Source: M55B167 sp964406095 (lineage in GTDB: Bacteria > Verrucomicrobiota > Kiritimatiellia > RFP12 > UBA1067). From it: a stretch of DNA of 34,531 nucleotides. The notes under the pieces were generated by a model that was not told where the DNA came from, did not search any database, and worked only from the letters and a program-made list of their open reading frames with translations. Within the stretch, counting starts at the first letter, position 1, and each line of letters begins with the position of its first letter. A program made the translations under genes and the position numbers. Positions 24,291 through 31,737 of the stretch are shown piece after piece. The DNA is taken from NCBI GenBank assembly GCA_964406095.1, contig CAYOQJ010000117.1, forward strand, positions 1 to 34,531. The letters run 5' to 3'.

Positions 24291-25406
24291 TCAACTCACG
24301 GGCCGAAGCCGCACCATAATATCCTGACCGCACATTTCTATCGCAACAGTTTCAAGCCGCTTCATATCATTCAACAGGCATACTTTTTCCGATGCGAAGC
24401 CGCGGCGGGCCGCCAGATCAGCGCATATCAGCGGCGCGTAGAAGAGGATATACTCATCAACCATGCCGGCGTTATGAAGCGTGGCGGCCAAGCCGCCACC
24501 GCCCTCACAAAGCACATGCATGAGATTGAGCGAGCCAAGATGATGCAGCACCTCACCGATAGCTGCAAAACCATCAGTTCCGGTTTGCATCAGTTCGACA
24601 CCGGCGCCATGACGTCGCCAGGCATCGATAACCGCTGTGGGGGTTTCGACCGAGGTGAAAACAAGGGTGCGTTCAGCGGCCGTGTCGGTGAGTATTTTAG
24701 CTGATGCCGGTAGCGCACCACTGGAATCGATCACCACTCTTAACAAATTCTCACCCCCATCGATACGACACAGCAGTGACGGATCATCCGCAACAACAGT
24801 GCGTGAACCAACCATGACCGCATCTGCGCGACGACGCAGTTTTTGCACCTCGGCACGAGCATCCGGAGCGGTGATCCATTTTGAAATACCTTCACGGTCA
24901 GCGATGCAACCATCCATGGTCATAGCCAGTTTCAGAGTGACCCAGGGAAGGTTTTCAGCCTGATGTTTGAAAAAAGGTTCCGTCAATGCGCGAGCCTGTG
25001 CCTGGCAGATACCGATATCAACTTCGATCCCGTGCACTTTCAAAATATCAACAGCACGTCCGTTGTGACGCTCATTGCGATCCAGGCAGCCGATGACCAC
25101 ACGGCTGACTCCCTCACTGATGATGCGCTCCGTGCAGGGCGGGGTGCGTCCATGAGTGCTACAAGGTTCAAGTGTAACATAAAGCGTGGCGCCCTGCACC
25201 GACTCGCAACAGGCTTTAAATGCGGCGACCTCCGCATGATCGCCACCGGCAAATTTATGACGACCCTCACCGATCACTCTACCGTTTTTAATCAGCACGG
25301 CACCGACCGGAGGGTTTGGCCTAGTGTATCCCTCACTTAGATGTGCAAGGTCAATCGCCCGTTGCATCCAGACAATATCTTCCTTTTTATGATCACCTTC
25401 GCTCAT
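24291..25406 (-). CDS. ribD: Bifunctional riboflavin deaminase/reductase RibD
   Basis: This 371-residue enzyme performs the second and third steps of the GTP branch: deamination of the diaminopyrimidine and reduction of the ribosyl side chain. The zinc deaminase domain (about 8-150) has His57-Ala-Glu59 and PCSTHGRTPPC (Cys82, Cys91). The reductase domain (about 155-371) has 'TLKLAMTMDGCIAD', 'GSRTVVADDP' and 'CEGGGGLAATL'. Length and order are standard. The start codon has only a weak ribosome site. It sits between nusB (39 bp) and ribE (57 bp). Confidence 0.96.
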   Translation of the reverse strand: MSEGDHKKEDIVWMQRAIDLAHLSEGYTRPNPPVGAVLIKNGRVIGEGRHKFAGGDHAEVAAFKACCESVQGATLYVTLEPCSTHGRTPPCTERIISEGVSRVVIGCLDRNERHNGRAVDILKVHGIEVDIGICQAQARALTEPFFKHQAENLPWVTLKLAMTMDGCIADREGISKWITAPDARAEVQKLRRRADAVMVGSRTVVADDPSLLCRIDGGENLLRVVIDSSGALPASAKILTDTAAERTLVFTSVETPTAVIDAWRRHGAGVELMQTGTDGFAAIGEVLHHLGSLNLMHVLCEGGGGLAATLHNAGMVDEYILFYAPLICADLAARRGFASEKVCLLNDMKRLETVAIEMCGQDIMVRLRPVS

Positions 25407-25445
25407 TGTTTCACTTGCAGCCTTCTAGCCGACATCGCGGTGCTG

Positions 25446-25940
25446 TTATTTTCTGCTACCATGCAAATCTTTATTCAGCTGATCTAAAATGCCGTTTACA
25501 AAACGTCCCGAATCCGCATTGCTGAAATACTTTGCCAGGTCGATAGCCTCATTTAGCACAACAGGAGCCGGGACATCCGGAGAGTGCAGCAACTCATAGA
25601 AAGCCATGCGCAAAACATTACGTTCCACCGAACCGATACGGTGGATCGACCAGTTACGGGTGTAACTCTCGATTTTATTGTCGATCTCATCAATCCGTTC
25701 CATCACACCCCGTACGATATTTTCAGCGAAAAGCCTGATTTTCAAGGGTGCCACCTGATCGGCCGGAGATGCGTTGTTTTCCACAATCTTCTCACCGCGT
25801 TCACGCTTGTCCTCCATGCGACAGGTGTATTGCTGCTGCCAGAACTTGGGAATTGTGATATCCAGATTCATACCGGGATTTAAATCAGCCTGCACGAGCA
25901 TCTGCAAAGCCCATTCTCGTCCGTGTCTGCGTGTTGCCAT
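25446..25940 (-). CDS. nusB: Transcription antitermination factor NusB
   Basis: This 164-residue all-helical protein binds boxA RNA with NusE (S10) in rRNA antitermination. Family features are the N-terminal RRHGREWALQMLVQADLN, the central IRLFAENIVRGVMERIDEIDNKIESYTRNWSIHRIGSVERNVLRMAFYEL-type helices (given here only in outline) and the terminal 'EAIDLAKYFSNADSGRFVNGILD'. AAAGGA lies about 11 bases before the ATG. nusB commonly follows ribH in bacteria, as here (14 bp gap); here it is inside the rib operon, before ribD. Confidence 0.95.
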   Translation of the reverse strand: MATRRHGREWALQMLVQADLNPGMNLDITIPKFWQQQYTCRMEDKRERGEKIVENNASPADQVAPLKIRLFAENIVRGVMERIDEIDNKIESYTRNWSIHRIGSVERNVLRMAFYELLHSPDVPAPVVLNEAIDLAKYFSNADSGRFVNGILDQLNKDLHGSRK

Positions 25941-25954
25941 AACTATTTGTCCTT

Positions 25955-26416
25955 TCAGAGACCTCTCAACACGTCCACCGTCTCAATTGCGGTCATGACG
26001 GCATCCCAGCCCTTATTACCCTGTTTAGTGCCAGAGCGTTCAATTGCCTGCTCGAGGTTCTGTGTACAGACGATCCCGTTGATCACGGGAACCTCTGTTT
26101 TGAGTGCTATATTGGCTAGAGCCCGAGCCACCGTTCCATTGATCAGGTCGGCATGCGGAGTGGCTCCCTGGATCACGGCACCGAGCACCACAATCGCATT
26201 ATAAGAACCGTCGTCCGCCAATTTGCCTGCAACCACCGGGGTTTCATTAGCACCCGGAACACGCACGACGGTCAAATCATCGGAACAACCATCATGTCGC
26301 AAAAAACAATCCACCGCACCTTTAAGCAGTTGTTCGGTAAAAAAACTGTTGAAACGGCTTACCACCACGGCAAATTTCATGCCTTTTGCGTTTATCTGCC
26401 CATTGATCTCTTTCAT
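25955..26416 (-). CDS. ribH: 6,7-dimethyl-8-ribityllumazine synthase
   Basis: This 153-residue enzyme condenses the ribityl-aminopyrimidinedione with dihydroxybutanone phosphate, and usually forms pentamers or 60-mer capsids. Key segments are VVVSRFNSFFTEQLL (Phe22), VRVPGANETP (51-60) and GAVIQGATPH with catalytic His88. The start at 26416 gives the usual MKEINGQ beginning and has GCGAG about eight bases upstream; an ATG two codons earlier (26422) is possible. The longer upstream extension overlaps ribBA and is rejected. Confidence 0.95.
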   Translation of the reverse strand: MKEINGQINAKGMKFAVVVSRFNSFFTEQLLKGAVDCFLRHDGCSDDLTVVRVPGANETPVVAGKLADDGSYNAIVVLGAVIQGATPHADLINGTVARALANIALKTEVPVINGIVCTQNLEQAIERSGTKQGNKGWDAVMTAIETVDVLRGL

Positions 26417-26453
26417 TTTCATCTCGCTTTCTTTTTGTATTGCAGCAGTATTT

Positions 26454-27665
26454 TCAGAATATATGACCCATTTTATTCTTTTTTGTCTCGAGGTAACGGC
26501 GGTTGTGATCGCCGGGTTCGAATACAATTGGCACCCGTTCAACAATCTCAAGTCCGTAACCTTGCAGTCCGATAAGTTTACGCGGATTGTTGGTCAGCAG
26601 CCTGAGACGCGTTAATCCTATGTCAACAAGAATCTGAGCTCCCACCCCATAGTCGCGCATATCCGGGGGGAACCCGAGTTTTATATTGGCCTCAACTGTG
26701 TCCAACCCCTCCTCCTGAAGTTTATAGGCGTGCATCTTATTTATCAGCCCGATACCGCGTCCCTCCTGGCGCATATAAAGCACAACACCGCAGCCCTCCT
26801 CTTCAACCATCCGCAGGGCACATTGCAACTGACTGCCACAGTCGCAGCGGCATGAAGCGAAAACATCACCTGTCAGACACTCACTATGCACTCTGACCAG
26901 TGGCGCATCAACCCGGCTGAGATCTCCTTTGATCAGAGCCAGATGCTCAATGCCGTCAGGAATTGATTTATAAAGACGCAGTTTGAATTCGCCGAAGGCT
27001 GTCGGCAGATTTACCTCCTGCACAAATTCAATCAACTTCTCACGACGGCGTCGATACTGAATCAAATCAGCAATCGACATCATTTTAAACTTATGCTCTG
27101 CGGCAAACCGCTGTAAATCCGGCAGGCGCGCCATGGTACCGTCTGCCAGCATAATTTCACAGATGACTCCGGCGGGAGTCAAGTCGGCCAGTCGGGCCAG
27201 ATCGACGGCCGCTTCGGTGTGGCCAGCACGCACCAGCACCCCGCCCTCGCGCGCCTCCAGCGGAAAGATATGTCCCGGACTCACCAGTGCATCGGCCTCT
27301 GCGCTTGCGTCGGCAAGCACCTGAATGGTACGGGCACGGTCTGCCGCGCTGATTCCAGTTGTTATCCCTGATGCCGCATCAACAGAGTTGGTGAATGCGG
27401 TATCGAACTTATCACCGCGATTCCGGCTGGGAGCTCTTTCAATATTCAACTTTTTCAGCCGCTCACCAGTCATCGGCACACAAACCAGACCACGCCCATT
27501 CGTTACCATAAAGTTAATCGCTTCTGACGTGATTTTCTCTGCGGCAATAATTAAATCGCCCTCATTCTCACGGTTTTCATCATCACAGACGACCACCATC
27601 TGACCCTGCCGAAACGCTTCGATACACTCATCAACCGGATCAAACATATTTTCATTCGTATTCAT
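26454..27665 (-). CDS. ribBA: Bifunctional 3,4-dihydroxy-2-butanone 4-phosphate synthase/GTP cyclohydrolase II
   Basis: This 403-residue fusion starts both branches of riboflavin synthesis. The RibB domain (about 1-205) has 'VVCDDENRENEGDLIIAAE', 'SPGHIFPL' and 'RAGHTEAAVDL'. The RibA domain (about 210-403) has 'VRVHSECLTGDVFASCRCDCGSQL' with its three zinc cysteines and 'QEGRGIGLINKMHAY'. ATG 27665 is chosen because AGAAAGAGA precedes it and the protein then begins at the normal point. Upstream codons are part of the leader and riboswitch. It is the first gene of the riboflavin operon; ribH follows 37 bp later. Confidence 0.96.
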   Translation of the reverse strand: MNTNENMFDPVDECIEAFRQGQMVVVCDDENRENEGDLIIAAEKITSEAINFMVTNGRGLVCVPMTGERLKKLNIERAPSRNRGDKFDTAFTNSVDAASGITTGISAADRARTIQVLADASAEADALVSPGHIFPLEAREGGVLVRAGHTEAAVDLARLADLTPAGVICEIMLADGTMARLPDLQRFAAEHKFKMMSIADLIQYRRRREKLIEFVQEVNLPTAFGEFKLRLYKSIPDGIEHLALIKGDLSRVDAPLVRVHSECLTGDVFASCRCDCGSQLQCALRMVEEEGCGVVLYMRQEGRGIGLINKMHAYKLQEEGLDTVEANIKLGFPPDMRDYGVGAQILVDIGLTRLRLLTNNPRKLIGLQGYGLEIVERVPIVFEPGDHNRRYLETKKNKMGHIF

Positions 27666-27685
27666 AAAAGCATCTCTTTCTAAAC

Positions 27686-27716
27686 AAAAAAACCCCGTAT
27701 GCACAACGCAACGGGG
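27686..27716 (-). terminator. Riboswitch-linked intrinsic terminator before ribBA
   Basis: On the minus strand CCCCGT pairs with ACGGGG. An inner TGC/GCA pair group and a GTTGT loop complete the hairpin, and seven U residues follow. It lies between the FMN aptamer (27736) and the ribBA start (27665), as in transcription-attenuating riboswitches. The 5' arm begins GCCCCG, which is complementary to CGGGGC in the aptamer and so could be held in an antiterminator when FMN is absent. Confidence 0.85.
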
Positions 27717-27735
27717 CTGAAAATATAGTATACAA

Positions 27736-27876
27736 GCATCTTCTATCATCCAGACTGTACTGTCGGCTATGGAATTGCACCATATCAATGACAGATCGCT
27801 CTGTCAGTCGCGGGCTCTACCGCCGGTCAGGAATTTTACCGCAATACTCACGATAATCACCTTGCCCCGAAAATGC
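27736..27876 (-). promoter_or_regulatory. FMN riboswitch (RFN element)
   Basis: The minus strand contains the conserved RFN blocks in order: P1 (GCATTTTC with GAAGATGC, one G-U pair), CGGGGCAAGGTGA, AATTCCTGACCGGCGGTA, AGCCCGCGA, GGTGCAATTCC, AGCCGACAGT and AGTCTGGATG. The variable arm is a 7-bp stem with a GCGA tetraloop (GACTGACAGAGCGATCTGTC region). A 21-nt hairpin at 27836-27856 interrupts loop L2. High FMN is expected to favour the terminator downstream and reduce expression of the rib operon. Confidence 0.95.
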
Positions 27877-27882
27877 GCCCAC

Positions 27883-27911
27883 AATATACCTGAAATGATT
27901 ATCATTTGCAA
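27883..27911 (-). promoter_or_regulatory. Promoter of the riboflavin operon
   Basis: On the minus strand TTGCAA (27911-27906), a 17-bp spacer and TATATT (27888-27883) form a strong sigma-70-type promoter. The expected start site, about seven bases on, falls at 27876, exactly where the riboswitch P1 stem begins. The -35 is inside the last codons of the nuclease gene. Confidence 0.75.
27893..27907. promoter_or_regulatory. Fur-box-like palindrome in the rib promoter
   Basis: AAATGATAATCATTT (minus strand) is a perfect 7-1-7 palindrome. Its inner 13 bases, AATGATAATCATT, equal the core of the classic 19-bp Fur consensus; the flanks match poorly. It fills most of the -35/-10 spacer, a repressor position. 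Iron-responsive control of riboflavin genes is known in some bacteria; here it is inference. Confidence 0.5.
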
Positions 27912-28921
27912 GCGCGTTTAAGTTTGTTGAAATAGTTCGCAACCAGACGGACACAACCTCTCCATCCTGCCGGCCAGAGACGGGTCGGCACTTCAGATTC
28001 AATTCGGTTTTCAATATTATCCGGCAAAGTGTGTAGAAAATCGAGTCCGGTCATCTCTTCCAATCTGTCAATCGAAACAATTTTAGTACGAGGAAAGGCA
28101 CCATATCCAGTGGACTGTTTCATGTAAACCGCAAGTGCGTAAAGTTTTCCCTGTCGCCGGGCCACCAGAATTTTGTAAAAACCTTCCGGTATATGGATAT
28201 TTGATTTCAGCCGCTCGCCGTTCTCACCGATGTGCGCTCCGGTAATCACATAAATCTGGCCGAAAAGTTCCGGCCAAATATCGGCTGCCAAATGTTCCAT
28301 CCTGCGCCACGCTCCCCGGTTGAGGCCGGGACGTTGCGGACAGATGTTTGAAAGCAGAAAACTCTCGCGTTGTGCCTCCGACCCGTAACAGGCAGCGATC
28401 GCATGATTGGGAGCCATGTGTCCGCGATCATAACCGCTACCTCTATAGTCATCCGGTACCGGACAGTTCCGTGCGGCGGGATCGTGTTTGAAACCGGGGC
28501 GCGACCTTTCAGTTTTACGTTCACCGTTCGGTATTTTGAAAGCCACCCAGAGCGGATGACGCAACTCAGGCACGTAGCAAACTGTAAAACCGGTATAGCG
28601 AAGATACTGGGTGCCGGCAGGATATTTACGGCTGCGCATATCACACGGCAACCCACCACAGACTACCCCCTCCACCGGCAACTTGTCAGTGTAGTCTACC
28701 GCACAGTCACTGCCTGTCAGAGCAGCAAAGTCAGTCATTGACGCGGTAAGATTGCTGAAATGATAGAGTTTGTAGATAACAGATTGCGGCAACCTGCTAT
28801 AAAAACGTTGCTGAAACTGATAGGGCTGACGCGCAAACCAGTTTAATGCACAAAAAAGTGCCAATAAAAATATTGCCAATCGTCCTAAAAAACGCCTTAC
28901 TCTAAACAAACCCAAGAACAT
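27902..28921 (-). CDS. Membrane-anchored DNA/RNA non-specific endonuclease
   Basis: This 339-residue nuclease of the Serratia/NUC1 beta-beta-alpha-metal family cleaves DNA and RNA without sequence specificity. An N-terminal basic stretch and one hydrophobic segment (about 14-29) suggest an uncleaved anchor or signal, placing the enzyme outside the cytoplasm. The active site is Asp165-Arg-Gly-His168-Met, with metal-binding Asn201 in LNRGAWRRME. The start codon lacks a Shine-Dalgarno sequence, but the membrane segment supports it. It follows the anchor-D gene by 35 bp. Its 3' end carries the -35 and palindrome of the riboflavin promoter. A nutritional or DNA-scavenging role is plausible. Confidence 0.92.
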   Translation of the reverse strand: MFLGLFRVRRFLGRLAIFLLALFCALNWFARQPYQFQQRFYSRLPQSVIYKLYHFSNLTASMTDFAALTGSDCAVDYTDKLPVEGVVCGGLPCDMRSRKYPAGTQYLRYTGFTVCYVPELRHPLWVAFKIPNGERKTERSRPGFKHDPAARNCPVPDDYRGSGYDRGHMAPNHAIAACYGSEAQRESFLLSNICPQRPGLNRGAWRRMEHLAADIWPELFGQIYVITGAHIGENGERLKSNIHIPEGFYKILVARRQGKLYALAVYMKQSTGYGAFPRTKIVSIDRLEEMTGLDFLHTLPDNIENRIESEVPTRLWPAGWRGCVRLVANYFNKLKRACK

Positions 28922-28956
28922 AATCTGAATATAACATTATCCGGCAAAACCACGCA

Positions 28957-31737
28957 TTAAAAAACACAGCTCAGTTTTATAACCGTTCCGGTGTTCCTGG
29001 CTTTTTCTTTGATTAAAAGATTGCAGGTGTGCGACTGGTCACTTTCATGCGTAACGATGACGATATAGCGTCCGCTGACCGGCGCCGTGAAAGAAACCTC
29101 CGCGCGATCCGCCCCGACGGACGGGCACGCGCTCCAATCGCAGTCGGTGCGACTGCCGCAGGTGCGGTCAGGCCGCAGAATGAACAGGGACATGTCAAGA
29201 TCGCCCAGAAACCCTGCGACATCAATCGCAGCGAGGTAAGTCGTCCCGGCTGTCAACTCGATACCGAACATCTCCATAACGTCAAAATCGGACATCGTGA
29301 TCTGGCGGGAAACGTCCGGAACGAGTTCGCTCCAATCGGAGTCGATTTCCATGGCACTGTCGCCAGCATCCCCATTTAGTTTGATGTAATGCGAAGAAGC
29401 CCCTTCAGGCAAGTTCCGGGCAATGAACTCAGTCACGTTTCCAGGCAGATCGGAGGTGGCATATTCCTCCGTCCAGGTTGTGTTTGAGCTGGCACTCAGC
29501 CGCAAATCTAATGGCGAAACCAGCCATTTAGCGCCCACGGCGATCCATCCCTCCCCGTTGAAATTCGCATATTCGGGAACTCCGGTGAACGCCTTGGGCT
29601 CATCAAGTGTAAGCTGATGGGCCGCGAATCCCCGGACGGCAAACGTATAGGGGTTTTTATCGCCATCGTTGTTCGCGATGTTCACGGTGGCAGTGCGCAT
29701 CCCGCTGTCATGTGGAGAAAACCTCAGGCGGAATTCCGTGTAATCTTCCGGTTCGATGATTATTTCGGACGGTGCCTGGAACACGTTGAAAGCCGCAGCA
29801 TCCGCTCCGGTGAATCGCACCGCCGGAGTGTTGGTCAGCATCAGGTTGGCAACACCGGTGTTCTCAATCACAAAGGTGCTCAACGGTGAAACATTGTTTA
29901 CAGGCGTGACACCGAAATCGGTGCCATCCTCAACGCACGGCGAATCATCACCGTTGGCGATCTGGCACCCCCCGGGAGCAAGCCCTTGGGAGATGTTGAT
30001 TTCCGGACCGGTCCTGACGCTGATATCATACCCGCCGCCCATTCCTTCCTGATCTACAACAAGGATGCCGTAAAAACCTGCATCCATCGCATTGAATTCG
30101 ATCTGCTCATAGACACCGACTCCTCCCCGATCAGAAAAAGCATGACAGTCCAAAGATGTGGCGCTTTTTTTTCTCGGACTGAACAGATACAGGACAGTAT
30201 CCGTACTCTGCGACTCGACCCGAATGCGATAGCACGTCCCGCCTTGCAGATTGACTTCGTACATATCGGCGCGATCATTCGCTTCAAACGCATACTGCGA
30301 GTAGGTTGTACCGACTGTCAAATCCGGGACGTATGTTTCGCACTCCACCAGATAGCTGCCTGCGGCCGGACCGTAAATTTTGGCGGCATGCGCTCCCGAC
30401 CCCAGCAGATGACCATTCAGGACGACAAAATCGGTTGTCTGCAGAGTGTGTGTCGACATACCGAGTGCTCCATTATAAAACTGTTCTCCTTTATAGACAT
30501 TTAGGTCGAAGAAACCGCTCAATGGAGTCAGCGTCATGCAGGCCCAATCCCAGGAGACGATGTCAAAGACATAGGCATTGGTGGCTGTTATTCCCGAAAC
30601 CGGTTCCTGATCCAAAATGTCCTGCAGTCCCCATCCGGCAACAGCATAAGTGTAGGGGTTCGAGCCGGGATCATTGGACGGTATTTCGACCGTAGCGGTC
30701 ATTCGTCCGCCGGACGAAGGCGCGAAACGCAGATCGAAATCCGTGCTTACCCCATTGGTGGCCACGCTTAGCGCGGGAGTCCGCGGCACCTGGAACTGGG
30801 CCGCAGCCGGGCCGCTGGTTTGAACCGGAGGATTTCCGGTCAGTGTCAGCAACTCGGTTCCGGTGTTTTTGATCGCAAAGGTATGGATGAGAGGTGCGGA
30901 GACGCGGACACAACCAAATTCGGTAAGATCATCGTATGCGGTGAAAGTATTTCCGTTGAAAATCCAATTGTCGTTCCCGGTTACTCGCATCTCTGGGGTA
31001 ACGCAGGTTCCCCGAATCGTGAAGGTGTAGGGATTCTCATCGCTGTCGTCGTTGCGAATGGAAACGATCTGATCGTGGACACCGGCGGAGCAAGGCGCGT
31101 AGGTGATTGTAAAACTGGTGCTCCCGCCGGGCTGGACAGGGGAGGTCGGCAGGCCGGTTACATCGAACCACGGGGATGACGGCAATTCAATATAGATCGG
31201 CACGTAGGTCAGGTGGAGATCCGCGGTACCGGTATTGTGGATCATGAAAGTGCGCTGACATGTCTCGACATACGCGGAGAGCTCGCCGAAATCAGTACCA
31301 TCGGCGGACCTCGGCGAAGAGTCGTTATCGGTAATTTCATAGCCGTTACCCCACACCGCGATTTCAGGCAGGATGCCCGTGCCTTGAATAGCGAAAACAT
31401 AGGGGTTTTCATCCGGATCGTTGTTGGGAATTATGAGCGTGGCCTCGCGCAACCCCACACCACCGGGTGTGAAGTGGATCGTGAAGGAGTCGTACGAGCC
31501 GACTTCAATACTCGCGTCCGGAATAGAGGAAACCGCAAAATCGGCCGCGTGCGTGCCGCCAATCTGTATCAGAGGGTTGCCGGTCAAAGCCAGAGTATCG
31601 TGCCCGCGATTCCAAATCGAGAAGAATTGCTGCGCGACAGTACCGTCGGCACGTACCTCTCCGAAATCGGTTCCGTCTGCAGTTCGCGGTGAGAGATCGC
31701 CACATGGAATCTCGATTGTATTACCATTCACCTCCAT
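28957..31737 (-). CDS. C-terminal part of a choice-of-anchor-D repeat protein (after a frameshift)
   Basis: This frame continues, after a one-base shift at the G7 tract 31748-31754, the protein starting at 33013. Its first family residues are VQEMEVNGNTIEIPCGD; codons upstream of 31755 in this frame are not family-like, and 31737 is only the first Met. It encodes anchor-D/ASH-like modules 4 to 6, each of the form '(E)M.V.GN ... DGTDFG ... F.I.NTG ... L.LTG ... NPYTFAI.GTG'. A pre-peptidase C-terminal-like domain follows, then a seventh module ('EINISQGLAPGG'), and two further beta domains up to the end (KARNTGTVIKLSCVF). It is predicted to be an extracellular structural or adhesive protein. 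Function is unknown. Confidence 0.78.
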   Translation of the reverse strand: MEVNGNTIEIPCGDLSPRTADGTDFGEVRADGTVAQQFFSIWNRGHDTLALTGNPLIQIGGTHAADFAVSSIPDASIEVGSYDSFTIHFTPGGVGLREATLIIPNNDPDENPYVFAIQGTGILPEIAVWGNGYEITDNDSSPRSADGTDFGELSAYVETCQRTFMIHNTGTADLHLTYVPIYIELPSSPWFDVTGLPTSPVQPGGSTSFTITYAPCSAGVHDQIVSIRNDDSDENPYTFTIRGTCVTPEMRVTGNDNWIFNGNTFTAYDDLTEFGCVRVSAPLIHTFAIKNTGTELLTLTGNPPVQTSGPAAAQFQVPRTPALSVATNGVSTDFDLRFAPSSGGRMTATVEIPSNDPGSNPYTYAVAGWGLQDILDQEPVSGITATNAYVFDIVSWDWACMTLTPLSGFFDLNVYKGEQFYNGALGMSTHTLQTTDFVVLNGHLLGSGAHAAKIYGPAAGSYLVECETYVPDLTVGTTYSQYAFEANDRADMYEVNLQGGTCYRIRVESQSTDTVLYLFSPRKKSATSLDCHAFSDRGGVGVYEQIEFNAMDAGFYGILVVDQEGMGGGYDISVRTGPEINISQGLAPGGCQIANGDDSPCVEDGTDFGVTPVNNVSPLSTFVIENTGVANLMLTNTPAVRFTGADAAAFNVFQAPSEIIIEPEDYTEFRLRFSPHDSGMRTATVNIANNDGDKNPYTFAVRGFAAHQLTLDEPKAFTGVPEYANFNGEGWIAVGAKWLVSPLDLRLSASSNTTWTEEYATSDLPGNVTEFIARNLPEGASSHYIKLNGDAGDSAMEIDSDWSELVPDVSRQITMSDFDVMEMFGIELTAGTTYLAAIDVAGFLGDLDMSLFILRPDRTCGSRTDCDWSACPSVGADRAEVSFTAPVSGRYIVIVTHESDQSHTCNLLIKEKARNTGTVIKLSCVF

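Noticed and set aside
26417..26551. Longer RibH starting at 26551
   Set aside because: The extension overlaps the end of ribBA and is not family-like; the normal start lies at 26416.
27666..27788. 41-codon N-terminal extension of RibBA
   Set aside because: It overlaps the FMN riboswitch and the terminator; the family start is ATG 27665 with a ribosome site.
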